Assembly: GCF_000472865.1 (NCBI RefSeq)
Contig: NZ_AXAP01000011.1
Coordinates: 102,856-166,855 of the forward strand
DNA length: 64,000 nucleotides
Reading direction: 5' to 3'
Source: Bradyrhizobium elkanii WSM2783
GTDB lineage: Bacteria; Pseudomonadota; Alphaproteobacteria; Rhizobiales; Xanthobacteraceae
Every line of letters begins with the position of its first letter. The stretch's first letter is position 1. The notes under the pieces were generated by a model, which searched no databases, had not been told where the DNA came from, and saw only the letters and a list, made by a program, of their open reading frames with translations. Shown piece after piece: positions 17,804 through 25,990 of this stretch. A program made the translations under genes and the position numbers.

Positions 17804-18868
17804 CTAGGCCGCGAAATGCGGGTCCTCAGCCACGAATTCCGCCGGTTCGTTCTCAGGCTCGGGCTCGACCGGCCGGAGATTGAGGGCGTGGTCGATAAAA
17901 ACGCGCGCCGAGGCTTGCCAGGTGTGGCGCGCAGCAAAGTCGACACAGGTTTGCGCGGGGATCCGGAGCGCCTCCAGGCAGGCCTCGCGGAGGTCTTCTT
18001 TCAGCACGCCGACCGGCGCTGTGCCGATCACGTCACGCGGACCGACCACCGGGAAAGCGGCGACCGGCAGGCCGCTCGCAAGCGCCTCCAGCAGCACCAG
18101 GCCGAAGGTGTCGGTCCTGCTCGGGAACACGAACACATCGGCAGCGGCATAAATGCGCGCCAATTCCTCGCCGTGCCGTGCGCCCAGGAACACGGCGTCG
18201 CGGCATTTCTGCTCCAGTGCCGGCCGTGCCGGTCCGTCGCCGACAACGACCTTGGTGCCCGGCAGATCGAGGTCGAGGAAGGCTTCCAGGTTCTTCTCGA
18301 CCGCCACCCGGCCGACGCTCAGGAAAACCGGTGCCGGAAGACAGAGGTCGACATGGCGCGGATGGAACAGCGCGGTATCGACGCCGCGCGACCACAGCAC
18401 CACGTTGCGAAAGCCGCGCGAGCGCAGTTCGGCGGCGAGCGCCGGGGTTGCCGCCATCACCGCCTGGCTCGGCCGATGGAACCAGCGCAACAGCCGCCAG
18501 ACCCAGTTTTCCGGGATTGGCGAGCGCGCCGAGACATAGTCGGGAAAGCGGGTGTGAAAGCTCGTGGTGAACGGCAGACCGCGCTTGCGGCAGTAGCGGC
18601 GCACCAACAGCCCGATCGGACCTTCGGTGGCGATGTGGATGCTGTCGGGCTTGTCCTGCTCGATCAGCGCGGCAATCGCAGCCGGATGCGGCAAGGCCAG
18701 CCGGAGGTCGCGATAGCTCGGCATCGCGAAGGTGCGGAACGATTGCGGTGTGAGAAATGCGATCTCAACGCCGAGGCCCTTTGCCGCCTCGGCCATCATG
18801 GTCAGCGTCCGGACCACCCCGTTGACCTGGGGATGCCATGCGTCGGTCGCGACCAGGATTTTTGTCAT
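17804..18868 (-). CDS. GT4-type glycosyltransferase (group 1 family)
   Basis: A 354-residue GT-B glycosyltransferase starting MTKILVATDAWHPQVNGVVR, the N-terminal block of the PimB/MgtA-like subfamily. The nucleotide-sugar site is near DVFVFPSRTDTFGLVLLEAL. The ATG overlaps the stop of the preceding phosphatase gene by four bases (ATGA, 18865-18868), so the two form a coupled unit. The pairing suggests glycolipid or lipid A related work, but the acceptor is unknown. Confidence 0.85.
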   Translation of the reverse strand: MTKILVATDAWHPQVNGVVRTLTMMAEAAKGLGVEIAFLTPQSFRTFAMPSYRDLRLALPHPAAIAALIEQDKPDSIHIATEGPIGLLVRRYCRKRGLPFTTSFHTRFPDYVSARSPIPENWVWRLLRWFHRPSQAVMAATPALAAELRSRGFRNVVLWSRGVDTALFHPRHVDLCLPAPVFLSVGRVAVEKNLEAFLDLDLPGTKVVVGDGPARPALEQKCRDAVFLGARHGEELARIYAAADVFVFPSRTDTFGLVLLEALASGLPVAAFPVVGPRDVIGTAPVGVLKEDLREACLEALRIPAQTCVDFAARHTWQASARVFIDHALNLRPVEPEPENEPAEFVAEDPHFAA

Positions 18869-19677
18869 GCAGCGCGCGCCGTGACCCGCGGCACTGGGGC
18901 GATGCGCCGGACCGGGTCCGTCCAGGTGATGATCTCGAAGCGGCCATCCTCGTGCTCGGCCAGCGCCGTGCAGCTCTCGACCCAGTCGCCGCAATTCATG
19001 TAGCGGATGCCGTGCTCGTCGCGGATCGTTGCATAATGGATGTGGCCGCAGATCACGCCGTCGCAGCCGTGGCGACGTGCTTCGCTCGCAAGCGTGGTTT
19101 CGAACGCGCCGATGTAATTGACTGCCTTCTTGACCTTCAGCTTCGCCCATTGCGACAGCGACCAATAGGGCACGCCGAACATGCGGCGGAAGAAGTTGAC
19201 GAAGCGATTCATCTGGATCGCGAAGTCGTACGCCTTGTCGCCGAGATGGGCGAGCCAGCGCGCATTCTGCACCACGAGGTCGAAGATATCGCCGTGGATC
19301 ACGAGGTAGCGCTTGCCGTCGACGCCGGTGTGGATGGTGTTCTCCATCACGTCGATGCCGCCGAAATGCGTGCCGTAGTACTTGCGCAGGAACTCGTCGT
19401 GATTGCCGGGGATATAGATGACCTTGGCGCCCTTGCGTGCCTTGCGCAGCATCTTCTGCACGAAATCGTTGTGGGTCTGGGGCCAGTGCCAGCTCGACTT
19501 CAGCGCCCAACCGTCAACGATGTCGCCAACCAGGTAGATCGTGTCGGCATCGTGAGAGCGCAGGAAATCCAGCAATCGGTCGGCTTGCGACCCGCGGGCT
19601 CCGAGATGGACATCGGAGATAAACAACGTGCGAAAGCGCCGCTCGGGGCTCTCTTCACTGAAAGAGTCGCTTCCCAT
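18865..19677 (-). CDS. UDP-2,3-diacylglucosamine diphosphatase-like metallophosphoesterase (LpxH family)
   Basis: A 270-residue phosphoesterase with the blocks FISDVHLG, LVGDIVDGW, IPGNHDEFL, LVIHGDIFD and GHIHYATI in order, the LpxH-type arrangement. LpxH removes UMP from UDP-2,3-diacylglucosamine in lipid A synthesis. Many Rhizobiales use LpxI for that step, so this enzyme may act on a related substrate. It is cotranscribed with the glycosyltransferase that follows it. Confidence 0.8.
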   Translation of the reverse strand: MGSDSFSEESPERRFRTLFISDVHLGARGSQADRLLDFLRSHDADTIYLVGDIVDGWALKSSWHWPQTHNDFVQKMLRKARKGAKVIYIPGNHDEFLRKYYGTHFGGIDVMENTIHTGVDGKRYLVIHGDIFDLVVQNARWLAHLGDKAYDFAIQMNRFVNFFRRMFGVPYWSLSQWAKLKVKKAVNYIGAFETTLASEARRHGCDGVICGHIHYATIRDEHGIRYMNCGDWVESCTALAEHEDGRFEIITWTDPVRRIAPVPRVTARAA

Positions 19678-19849
19678 ACCTGTGCACCTAACAAATCCCT
19701 GTGACAGGGCGATGACGATTCGTCGCAGCCAACAGTCCCACCAGAATCAGCTACGCGCCCCTTTGAAATGCGGATAACAGCGCCATGCGACAATCTGGCG
19801 ACACCAGAGGCCATAGATATGCGGGACAGGGTCGAGGCAGCTCGGTCGT

Positions 19850-20650
19850 CTAATAAAATCTGTGAAAATGATGCACCGGCCCGTGGCCGTGGCCGACGGT
19901 GAAACGGTCGGCGGCTTCGATGGCGGCGCTGATCCAGCGCTTGGCATTGCGCACGGCTGACGTCACGTCTTCGCCCTTGGCAAGCTCGGCTGCGATCGCA
20001 GACGACAAAGAGCAGCCGGTGCCATGGGTGTTTGCGGTGCTGATGCGCGGCGCCGCGAGCACGATCGCGCTGTCTACATCGACGAGATAGTCGATGCTCT
20101 CGCTGCCCTGCCCGTGCCCGCCCTTAATCAGGACCGCCTGACAGCCGAGGGCAAGCAGCCGCCTGCCCTGGCTCTCGATCGCGGCCTCATCCGAGGCCAT
20201 CGGTTCGTCGAGCAGTGCTGCGGCCTCCGGCAGGTTCGGGGTGATCAACGACGCAAGCGGGATCAATCTCGTGCGGAGCGCATCGACCTCCTCCGCGGCA
20301 AGCAGGCGATCGCCCGAGGTTGCAACCATCACCGGATCGAACACGACATGCTTCGGCGACCAGCGCTCGAGCCCGGCCGCGATCGCATCGATGATCGAAA
20401 GCTCCGCCACCATGCCGATCTTGACCGCGCCGACCGCAAGATCGGAGAACACCGCATCGATCTGCGCCGTCACGAACCCGGCCGGCACCTGGTGGATGCC
20501 GCGCACGCCCATCGTATTCTGCGCGGTGAGCGCGGTGATGACGGATGCGCCGTAGACGCCGAGCGCGGCAAAGGTCTTCAAATCCGCCTGGACGCCGGCG
20601 CCGCCAGAGGAATCCGAACCGGCAATGGTGAGTGCGATCGGCGTCGTCAT
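19850..20650 (-). CDS. thiD: Hydroxymethylpyrimidine/phosphomethylpyrimidine kinase
   Basis: A 266-residue ribokinase-fold enzyme beginning [19 protein letters not shown], the ThiD signature, with KIGM in the middle and [15 protein letters not shown] near the C-terminus for ATP binding and the catalytic base. It phosphorylates HMP and HMP-P in thiamine synthesis. ATG 20650 is chosen over upstream in-frame ATGs because it starts at the conserved beta strand. No other thiamine gene is nearby, and I found no thiamine riboswitch in the 138 bases upstream. Confidence 0.93.
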   Translation of the reverse strand: MTTPIALTIAGSDSSGGAGVQADLKTFAALGVYGASVITALTAQNTMGVRGIHQVPAGFVTAQIDAVFSDLAVGAVKIGMVAELSIIDAIAAGLERWSPKHVVFDPVMVATSGDRLLAAEEVDALRTRLIPLASLITPNLPEAAALLDEPMASDEAAIESQGRRLLALGCQAVLIKGGHGQGSESIDYLVDVDSAIVLAAPRISTANTHGTGCSLSSAIAAELAKGEDVTSAVRNAKRWISAAIEAADRFTVGHGHGPVHHFHRFY

Positions 20651-20788
20651 CGGAAAGCTGCCGCGCAGTGGGATAGGCATAATACCATGGTCCCTCCTAG
20701 CGCGGCGAACCAAGGCCGGCAAGCTGGCTTGCCATTGCACGGCGAATTTGGCTCTATGGGCCGGCTACCTGCCCCGGAGATAACAGCG

Positions 20789-21034
20789 ATGGTTCCCTTC
20801 TTCATCCAGATCAAGTGCAAGCTCGGCCAGTCCTATGCCGTCGCCAATGCGCTGGCGGAGGCCGAGATCGCCTCCGAGATCTACTCCACCGCGGGCGATT
20901 ACGATCTCCTAGTGAAGTTCTACGTCGACAAGGACACCGACATCGGCCATTTCGTCAACGAGAAGGTCCAGGTCATCCCGGGTATCCAGGACACCCACAC
21001 CATCATCACCTTCAAGGCGTTCGGGACCACCTAG
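20789..21034 (+). CDS. Small Lrp/AsnC ligand-binding (RAM) domain protein
   Basis: An 81-residue protein consisting only of the ligand-binding domain of Lrp/AsnC regulators (FFIQIKCKLGQSY, STAGDYDLLVKFYV, IPGIQDTHTIITFKAF), with no DNA-binding helix-turn-helix. Stand-alone RAM proteins of this type form ring oligomers that bind amino acids. It is divergent from thiD, and its last four bases overlap the convergent cytochrome gene. Confidence 0.88.
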   Translation: MVPFFIQIKCKLGQSYAVANALAEAEIASEIYSTAGDYDLLVKFYVDKDTDIGHFVNEKVQVIPGIQDTHTIITFKAFGTT

Positions 21035-21963
21035 CTCTTATTCCCGGTCCGCTTCGGCGGTGGCGTGGGTCCCTCGACGGGTGGCAGCGATTTGAGATAA
21101 TCCGCCATTGCCGCGCGGTCATCGTCGGACAATTGCGAGGTGTTCTTGATCACGCGCGCCATCAATCCGCTGGCGCTGTCGCCCTCCGGCAGTTCGCCGG
21201 TCTTCAGGAAATAAGCGAAGTCCTTCGCGCTCCAGTCTCCGAGTTTCTTTTGCGTGATGTTGGGCACCCAGCCCTCGCCCTCCGGATTCGGTCCGCCGCC
21301 AAAACGCTGCGCGCGGATGATGCCGCCCAGGAAATTGCGCGGGCTGTGGCACTCCGCGCAATGGCCGAAACTGTTCACGAGATAGGCCCCGCGATTCCAT
21401 TGCGCGGAGCGCGCCGGATCCGGCGTAAAGGGCTTGTCATCCATGAACAGGAATTTCCACACACCGATGTTGCGGCGGATGTTGAAGGGGAACGGCACGT
21501 CGTGATCGCGCACCTTACCGGCGACCGGCGGCAGCGTCTTGATGAACGCGAAGAGGTCGCGGACGTCCTCGATCTTCGCATGCCGGTAGGACGTGTAGGG
21601 AAAGGCAGGGAAAAAATGGGCGCCCTCCGGCGAGGTGCCCTTCATGACCGCTGTGACGAAATCAGCCTCGCTCCATCGGCCGATCCCGTCATTGGGATCG
21701 GGCGAGATGTTCGGCGCATAGAAGGTGCCGAATGGCGATGGAATCGCGAGCCCGCCGCCGAGCCGGGTGCGATCGGGCTGGTCGGGCACGGCGTGGCAGG
21801 ACGAACATCCGCCCGCGTTGAAGATGGTCGAGCCATTGCCAATGTCAGGCTCATAGGCCGGCAATACGCTGGCCGCGAACGTCGCTGGTATGGTCAGCCA
21901 CCAGTAGACGCCGACGGCGACAATGCCGGCGAGGATGGCCGCGGGGTAAATTCGTCGCAACAT
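21031..21963 (-). CDS. Membrane-anchored dihaem cytochrome c
   Basis: About 310 residues with an N-terminal membrane anchor (RIYPAAILAGIVAVGVYWWL) and two haem c sites, CSSCH and CAECH, each in its own cytochrome domain. The layout matches cytochrome subunits that accept electrons from membrane dehydrogenases of alcohols, sugars or aldehydes. An orphan molybdenum hydroxylase subunit lies 1.6 kb away and is a possible electron donor. ATG 21963 has an AGG seven bases upstream. ATG 21978 and 21996 are alternatives that approach or lie in the repeat at 21980. Confidence 0.85.
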   Translation of the reverse strand: MLRRIYPAAILAGIVAVGVYWWLTIPATFAASVLPAYEPDIGNGSTIFNAGGCSSCHAVPDQPDRTRLGGGLAIPSPFGTFYAPNISPDPNDGIGRWSEADFVTAVMKGTSPEGAHFFPAFPYTSYRHAKIEDVRDLFAFIKTLPPVAGKVRDHDVPFPFNIRRNIGVWKFLFMDDKPFTPDPARSAQWNRGAYLVNSFGHCAECHSPRNFLGGIIRAQRFGGGPNPEGEGWVPNITQKKLGDWSAKDFAYFLKTGELPEGDSASGLMARVIKNTSQLSDDDRAAMADYLKSLPPVEGPTPPPKRTGNKS

Positions 21964-21979
21964 AATCCGACCTGTCATT

Positions 21980-22063
21980 GGAGCGTCTTCGAGCAAAGCG
22001 TACCCTCGGACTTGATCCGAGGGTGAGCACCGGTTCGTGTGAACGCGTCAAAAACAAAAATCT
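21980..22063. repeat. Dispersed element (GAGCGTCTTCGA..CACCGGTTCG type), copy 1, with a nested hairpin
   Basis: Matches 33862-33916 in the outer parts (GAGCGTCTTCGA, CACCGGTTCG, GAACGCGTCAA). A second palindrome with 9-bp perfect arms ACCCTCGGA / TCCGAGGGT lies inside it at 22002-22024, between the two conserved halves. Confidence 0.75.
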
Positions 22064-22247
22064 GGCGCTTCGGTTCAATCAGAACCGAATATGCTCCAGT
22101 TCGTCGATCGAACGGCTAATATGGCGAGAGTTTCGGCCATGCGCTTGCTCGAAATTTTCCGCGCTCGCGGGCGATTTTGGGAATAAAGCAGAAAGGCCAT
22201 TGTTTTTGAGGTCGACACTCAGGCCGACGCCAACAGGGAGAAAAACC

Positions 22248-22670
22248 ATGCCGAACAAGACCATGCTTGCCACGCTCGCGCTCGGAGCCGCCGTCGTGTT
22301 TGCCGGTCCTGCTCTCGCCGACAAGTACAAGGTGCCGTTGGACGGCAAATCGGAAGTGCCGCCGAACAGCAGCACCGGAACCGGCACCGCCGATATCGAC
22401 TACGATCCCGCGACCAAGAAGCTGAGCTGGAAGGTGACCTATTCCGGCCTCACCGGTCCCGCCACCGCAGCGCATTTCCATGGTCCCGCCGAAGCCGGCA
22501 AGAACGGCGGCGTCGCGGTCCCGATCCCGAATATCGCCTCGAGCCCCGCCGAAGGCAGCGCCACGCTGACGGACGCGCAGGCCGCCGATTTCCTCGCCGG
22601 CAAGTACTACGTGAACGTCCACACCGCGGCCAATCCAGGCGGCGAAATCCGCGGCCAGGTCGTGAAATAG
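22248..22670 (+). CDS. Secreted CHRD-domain protein
   Basis: A 140-residue protein with a signal peptide (MPNKTMLATLALGAAVVFAG, cleavage after ALA near residue 24) and one CHRD domain: KSEVPPNSSTGTGTADIDYD, HFHGPAEAGKNG and YYVNVHTAANPGGEIRGQV. CHRD domains occur in secreted bacterial proteins of uncertain role, including periplasmic redox or metal-related contexts. GGGAG at 22236-22240 is the ribosome binding site. It is a single gene closed by a strong terminator. Confidence 0.9.
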   Translation: MPNKTMLATLALGAAVVFAGPALADKYKVPLDGKSEVPPNSSTGTGTADIDYDPATKKLSWKVTYSGLTGPATAAHFHGPAEAGKNGGVAVPIPNIASSPAEGSATLTDAQAADFLAGKYYVNVHTAANPGGEIRGQVVK

Positions 22671-22694
22671 GCGAGCCACTAACGCTCATCCTTG

Positions 22695-22723
22695 AAGGCG
22701 GATGCTCCAGCATCCGCCTTTTT
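22695..22723 (+). terminator. Intrinsic terminator after the CHRD gene
   Basis: A perfect 11-bp stem AAGGCGGATGC / GCATCCGCCTT with a TCCA loop followed by TTTC, 25 bases past the stop. The A residues on the left arm make it usable in the opposite direction too. Confidence 0.9.
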
Positions 22724-22774
22724 CATTTCGTGCCTATAGTGAAGCAAACCAGTACTGGCCGCGACGAAGCTGCG

Positions 22775-22899
22775 CTCCCTCTCCCGCTTGCGGGAGAGGG
22801 TCGGGGTGAGGGTGTCTCCGCATTGGGACTCCCCGAGTGAGAGAGCCCTCACCCGCTGCGCTGAAGCGCAGCGACCTCTCCCGCGCGCGGGAGAGGTGA
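22775..22899. repeat. Long inverted repeat with CTCTCCCGC..GCGGGAGAG hairpins
   Basis: Two hairpins, CTCTCCCGCTTGCGGGAGAG at 22781-22800 and CCTCTCCCGCGCGCGGGAGA at 22875-22894, flank about 75 bases that contain a further CTCACCC / GGGTGAG pair. The element ends just before the stop codon of the cytochrome c' gene. It resembles intergenic mosaic repeats of Bradyrhizobium-type genomes. Confidence 0.8.
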
Positions 22900-22908
22900 A
22901 GCGCCGCA

Positions 22909-23358
22909 TTACTTCAATTTGACGCGATAGGTGTCGTGGCACGCGCCGCAGCGATCGTTGATCGTGGTGTAGGCCACCTTCAACTGATCGAGATTCTTGA
23001 CCTTGCCCTTGAAGTCGCCGATCGCCTTCGTAACGGGCGGGATCTTGGAATCGAAATCGGCCTTGTTCTGCCAGATCTTGGGCGACGACGTGTAATGGGC
23101 GTCCTTCACGTCTTCCTTGGGGTTGGTGGCAAAGACGGTCGCGATCTTGGCAACGTTCGTTTCGAGATCGGCGAGCGCCGTATCGACCGCCTTCTGGTCG
23201 TAGGGGATATCGCCCTTCACCATTTTCCCGATCACATTGTACATGCTCTTGGCCTGCGCCCGCATCAGGTTGTCCTGCTGAACGGCGATCTCCTGCTGAG
23301 CCATGACAGCGCTTGCACCGAGCAGCACGCCACCTGCCACCAAAACCATCCGCTTCAT
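22909..23358 (-). CDS. Cytochrome c' / c556-type class II cytochrome
   Basis: A 149-residue protein with a signal peptide (MKRMVLVAGGVLLGASAVMA) and a single C-terminal haem site CGACHDTYR, the position typical of four-helix class II cytochromes. Such proteins bind NO or CO or carry electrons in the periplasm. It stands alone between two repeat elements. Confidence 0.92.
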   Translation of the reverse strand: MKRMVLVAGGVLLGASAVMAQQEIAVQQDNLMRAQAKSMYNVIGKMVKGDIPYDQKAVDTALADLETNVAKIATVFATNPKEDVKDAHYTSSPKIWQNKADFDSKIPPVTKAIGDFKGKVKNLDQLKVAYTTINDRCGACHDTYRVKLK

Positions 23359-23424
23359 CGGCGAATTCTCCTTTTCGTGAAGCTTGCCGGACGCCGCCGC
23401 GCGCGGTTTGCGCTCGCGGCCTCA

Positions 23425-23444
23425 CGCTGGATCATGATCCAGCG
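23425..23444. repeat. Perfect 20-bp palindrome
   Basis: CGCTGGATCATGATCCAGCG is its own reverse complement. It lies 10 bases before the GCATGATC element, upstream of the cytochrome c' gene, and may be part of a composite repeat or an operator. Confidence 0.7.
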
Positions 23445-23454
23445 CCTCCTTTGA

Positions 23455-23500
23455 GCATGATCTTTTCGGAAAACCGGTTTCCCACTTTTCCGGATCATGC
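23455..23500. repeat. Dispersed palindromic element (GCATGATC type), copy 2
   Basis: Runs from GCATGATCTTTTCGGAAAAC through CCGGTTTCCC to TTCCGGATCATGC, with nearly perfect dyad symmetry. It is the better preserved partner of the element at 7914-7960. Confidence 0.85.
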
Positions 23501-23547
23501 TTTAGAACCCGTGCGCGGGCGTTTATTCCCGCGCTACGATGTCGTCA

Positions 23548-25857
23548 TCAGAGATTATGGCGTCGCTGCGCCTCGCGGATCGCGATCCAGACCCGCTCGG
23601 GGGTAGCGGGCATATCGATGTGGTCGATCTTGTATTCGCGCCACAGGCCCTCGACGATCGCGTTGACAATCGCCGGACACGAGCCGATCGCGCCCGCTTC
23701 GCCCGCGCCCTTGACGCCAAGCGGATTGGTCGCACAGGGCACGTTGTGGGTCTCGAACACGAAGGACGGGCCGTCGGAGGCGCGCGGCACCGCATAGTCC
23801 ATGAAGGTGCCCGTGACGAGTTGGCCGTCGGTTGCGCTATAGACCGCCTGCTCCATCAGCGCCTGCCCGATGCCCTGCATCGCGCCGCCGTGAACCTGGC
23901 CCGCGAGCAGCAGCGGGTTCAGTGTCACGCCGAAGTCATCGACAATGACATAGTTCACGATCTTGATGATGCCGGTCGCCGGATCGATCTCGACTTCGGC
24001 GAGATGCGTGCCGTTCGGATAGGTGCCGTCGGCACTGGCGAAAGTCGCGCTGGCGTTCAGCTTCGACGGATCGACACCAGGGCGCTTCGCGAGATCGGCA
24101 AAGCTGATCGAGCGGTCGGTGCCGGCGATGCGGATCACGCCGTCCGATATCTCGAGGTCGCCGGCGCTCGCTTCCAGCGCCTGCGCCGCAATCTCCTTCA
24201 GCCTGTCGCCGAGCGCGGCGGTGGCGCGCTGCACGCTGACGCCGCCCGACGGGATCGAGGCCGAGCCGCCGGTGCCAAGACCCGTTGCGATCTTGTCGGT
24301 GTCGCCCTGCAGGATATGGACGCGCTCGGGCGGCACGCCGAACTGTTCAGCAACGATCTGTGCATAAGCAGTCTGGTGGCCCTGCCCGCTCGATTGCGTG
24401 CCGATCAGGATCGAGACGTCACCATTGGGGTCGAGCGCGACATTCGCAGTCTCCTCGCCCATGGTGCCGCAGATCTCCACATAGGTCGCAAGCCCGATGC
24501 CGCGCACCAGGCCATCCTTCTTCGCCGCCTTGGCGCGCTTGGGAAATTCTTTCCACTCGGCGATCTCCATCGCGCGCTTCATATGCGCGGCGAAATCGCC
24601 GGAGTCATAGACCTTCCCGGTCGCGGTCTTGTAGGGCAGCGCCTTCGGCGGGATGAAGTTCTTGCGGCGGATCGCATCTGGCGTCATGTCGAGTTTTCGC
24701 GCGGCGGCATCGACCAGACGTTCGACAACGTAAGCCGCCTCGGGCCGCCCGGCGCCGCGATAGGCATCGACCGGCACGGTGTTGGTGAACACGGTGCGGA
24801 CGCGGCAATGGAAGGCCTGGATGTCATAGAGGCCCGGCAGCATGCCGGCGCCGCCATGCGGAATATAGGGGCCGAAGGTCGAGAGATAGCCGCCCATATC
24901 GCCCATCAGATCGACGTCCATGCCCAGGAACTTGCCGTCCTCGGCGAGCGCCATCTTCGCGGTCGTGACGTTGTCGCGCCCCTGCGAGTCGCCCATGAAG
25001 TGGTCGGCACGGTCAGCCGTCCATTTGACCGTCTTCTTCAACTGCCGCGCAGCGACCGCGACCAGAGCATATTCGCGGTAGGGAAACAGCTTGGTGCCGA
25101 AGCCGCCGCCGACATCGGGGCAGATCACCCGCATGTTCTCGACCGGGATCTTCAGGATGTTCTGGCAGAGGATATCGCGCAGGCGATGGCTGCCCTGGCT
25201 GCCGATCGTCAGCGTCAGATGGTCCTTCTTGGCGTCATATTCGGCGACCGCCGCACGCGTCTCCATGAAGTTGGTGACGATGCGCGGGTTGACGATCGAG
25301 ATTTCCGCGACCGCATGCGCCTTGGCAAAAGCTTCTTCAGTCGCCTTCTTGTCGCCGATCGAGACGTCGAACAGCACGTTGCCCGGCTTGTCGGGCCACA
25401 CCTGCGGCGCGCCCGGCTTCACGGCATTGACGACGCCGATCACGGCCGGCAGCGGCGTCCACTGCACGTCGATCGCCTCGATCGCATCACGCGCCTGGTC
25501 GATCGTCTCGGCGACGACGAAGGCAACGGCGTCGCCGACATGGCGGACTTCGTCCTTGGCCAGGATCGGATAGGGCGGACCGGTGAACGGGTCGGTCTCC
25601 AGATTGAACAGGCATGGCAGGTCGCCGAGATCGGCGACCTCGGCCGCAGTCAGGATCAGGCTGACGCCCGGCAGGCCGCGCGCCTTGGTGACATCGATGG
25701 TGAATTTCGCATGCGCATGCGGCGAGCGCAGCACCAGCGAATGCAGCGCCGGCTGCGGCGCAACGTCGTCGGTGTAGCGGCCCTTGCCGCGAATGAGGGC
25801 ATCGTCTTCCTTGCGGCGTACGCTCTGGCCGACGCCGAATTTGATGGGGGCTGCCAT
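23548..25857 (-). CDS. Molybdenum hydroxylase large subunit (form II CoxL / aldehyde oxidase-like)
   Basis: A 769-residue xanthine-dehydrogenase-family protein: GRYTDD near the N-terminus, the molybdopterin segments GGGFGTKLFPYREYA and GTQSSGQGHQTAYAQIVAE, and the C-terminal GVKGAGEAGAIGS with the conserved glutamate. The loop near residue 360 reads AYRGAGR, as in form II CoxL-like proteins, rather than the form I CO dehydrogenase motif. It should oxidise an aldehyde, purine or other carbonyl compound. The FAD and 2Fe-2S subunits normally encoded beside it are absent. ATG 25857 (MAAPIKFGVGQ) fits the family start. Confidence 0.9.
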   Translation of the reverse strand: MAAPIKFGVGQSVRRKEDDALIRGKGRYTDDVAPQPALHSLVLRSPHAHAKFTIDVTKARGLPGVSLILTAAEVADLGDLPCLFNLETDPFTGPPYPILAKDEVRHVGDAVAFVVAETIDQARDAIEAIDVQWTPLPAVIGVVNAVKPGAPQVWPDKPGNVLFDVSIGDKKATEEAFAKAHAVAEISIVNPRIVTNFMETRAAVAEYDAKKDHLTLTIGSQGSHRLRDILCQNILKIPVENMRVICPDVGGGFGTKLFPYREYALVAVAARQLKKTVKWTADRADHFMGDSQGRDNVTTAKMALAEDGKFLGMDVDLMGDMGGYLSTFGPYIPHGGAGMLPGLYDIQAFHCRVRTVFTNTVPVDAYRGAGRPEAAYVVERLVDAAARKLDMTPDAIRRKNFIPPKALPYKTATGKVYDSGDFAAHMKRAMEIAEWKEFPKRAKAAKKDGLVRGIGLATYVEICGTMGEETANVALDPNGDVSILIGTQSSGQGHQTAYAQIVAEQFGVPPERVHILQGDTDKIATGLGTGGSASIPSGGVSVQRATAALGDRLKEIAAQALEASAGDLEISDGVIRIAGTDRSISFADLAKRPGVDPSKLNASATFASADGTYPNGTHLAEVEIDPATGIIKIVNYVIVDDFGVTLNPLLLAGQVHGGAMQGIGQALMEQAVYSATDGQLVTGTFMDYAVPRASDGPSFVFETHNVPCATNPLGVKGAGEAGAIGSCPAIVNAIVEGLWREYKIDHIDMPATPERVWIAIREAQRRHNL

Positions 25858-25990
25858 CGTCACTCCAATTGTTGTTGTCCACGCCATCTTGGCGTGTTTC
25901 CCGCCATATTGGCGCGGTTGGGAAAGAAGCGCAAACCGCGAATTGCGGAGCTTGGAAGCACCGCAACAAAAAGCTGATTTGACTTGAAAA

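Noticed and set aside
18869..19510. Open frame extending the glycosyltransferase upstream through the LpxH-like gene
   Set aside because: It is an out-of-phase shadow of the LpxH-like gene, whose own frame has all metal-binding motifs.
20651..20788. Thiamine (TPP) riboswitch upstream of thiD
   Set aside because: No CTGAGA/ACCTGA-type conserved core is visible in the 138 bases.
23539..25977. 812-codon plus-strand frame opposite the molybdenum hydroxylase gene
   Set aside because: The minus-strand frame has all family motifs. The plus-strand product is Arg/His/Asp-rich and unrecognisable, a GC-driven shadow.
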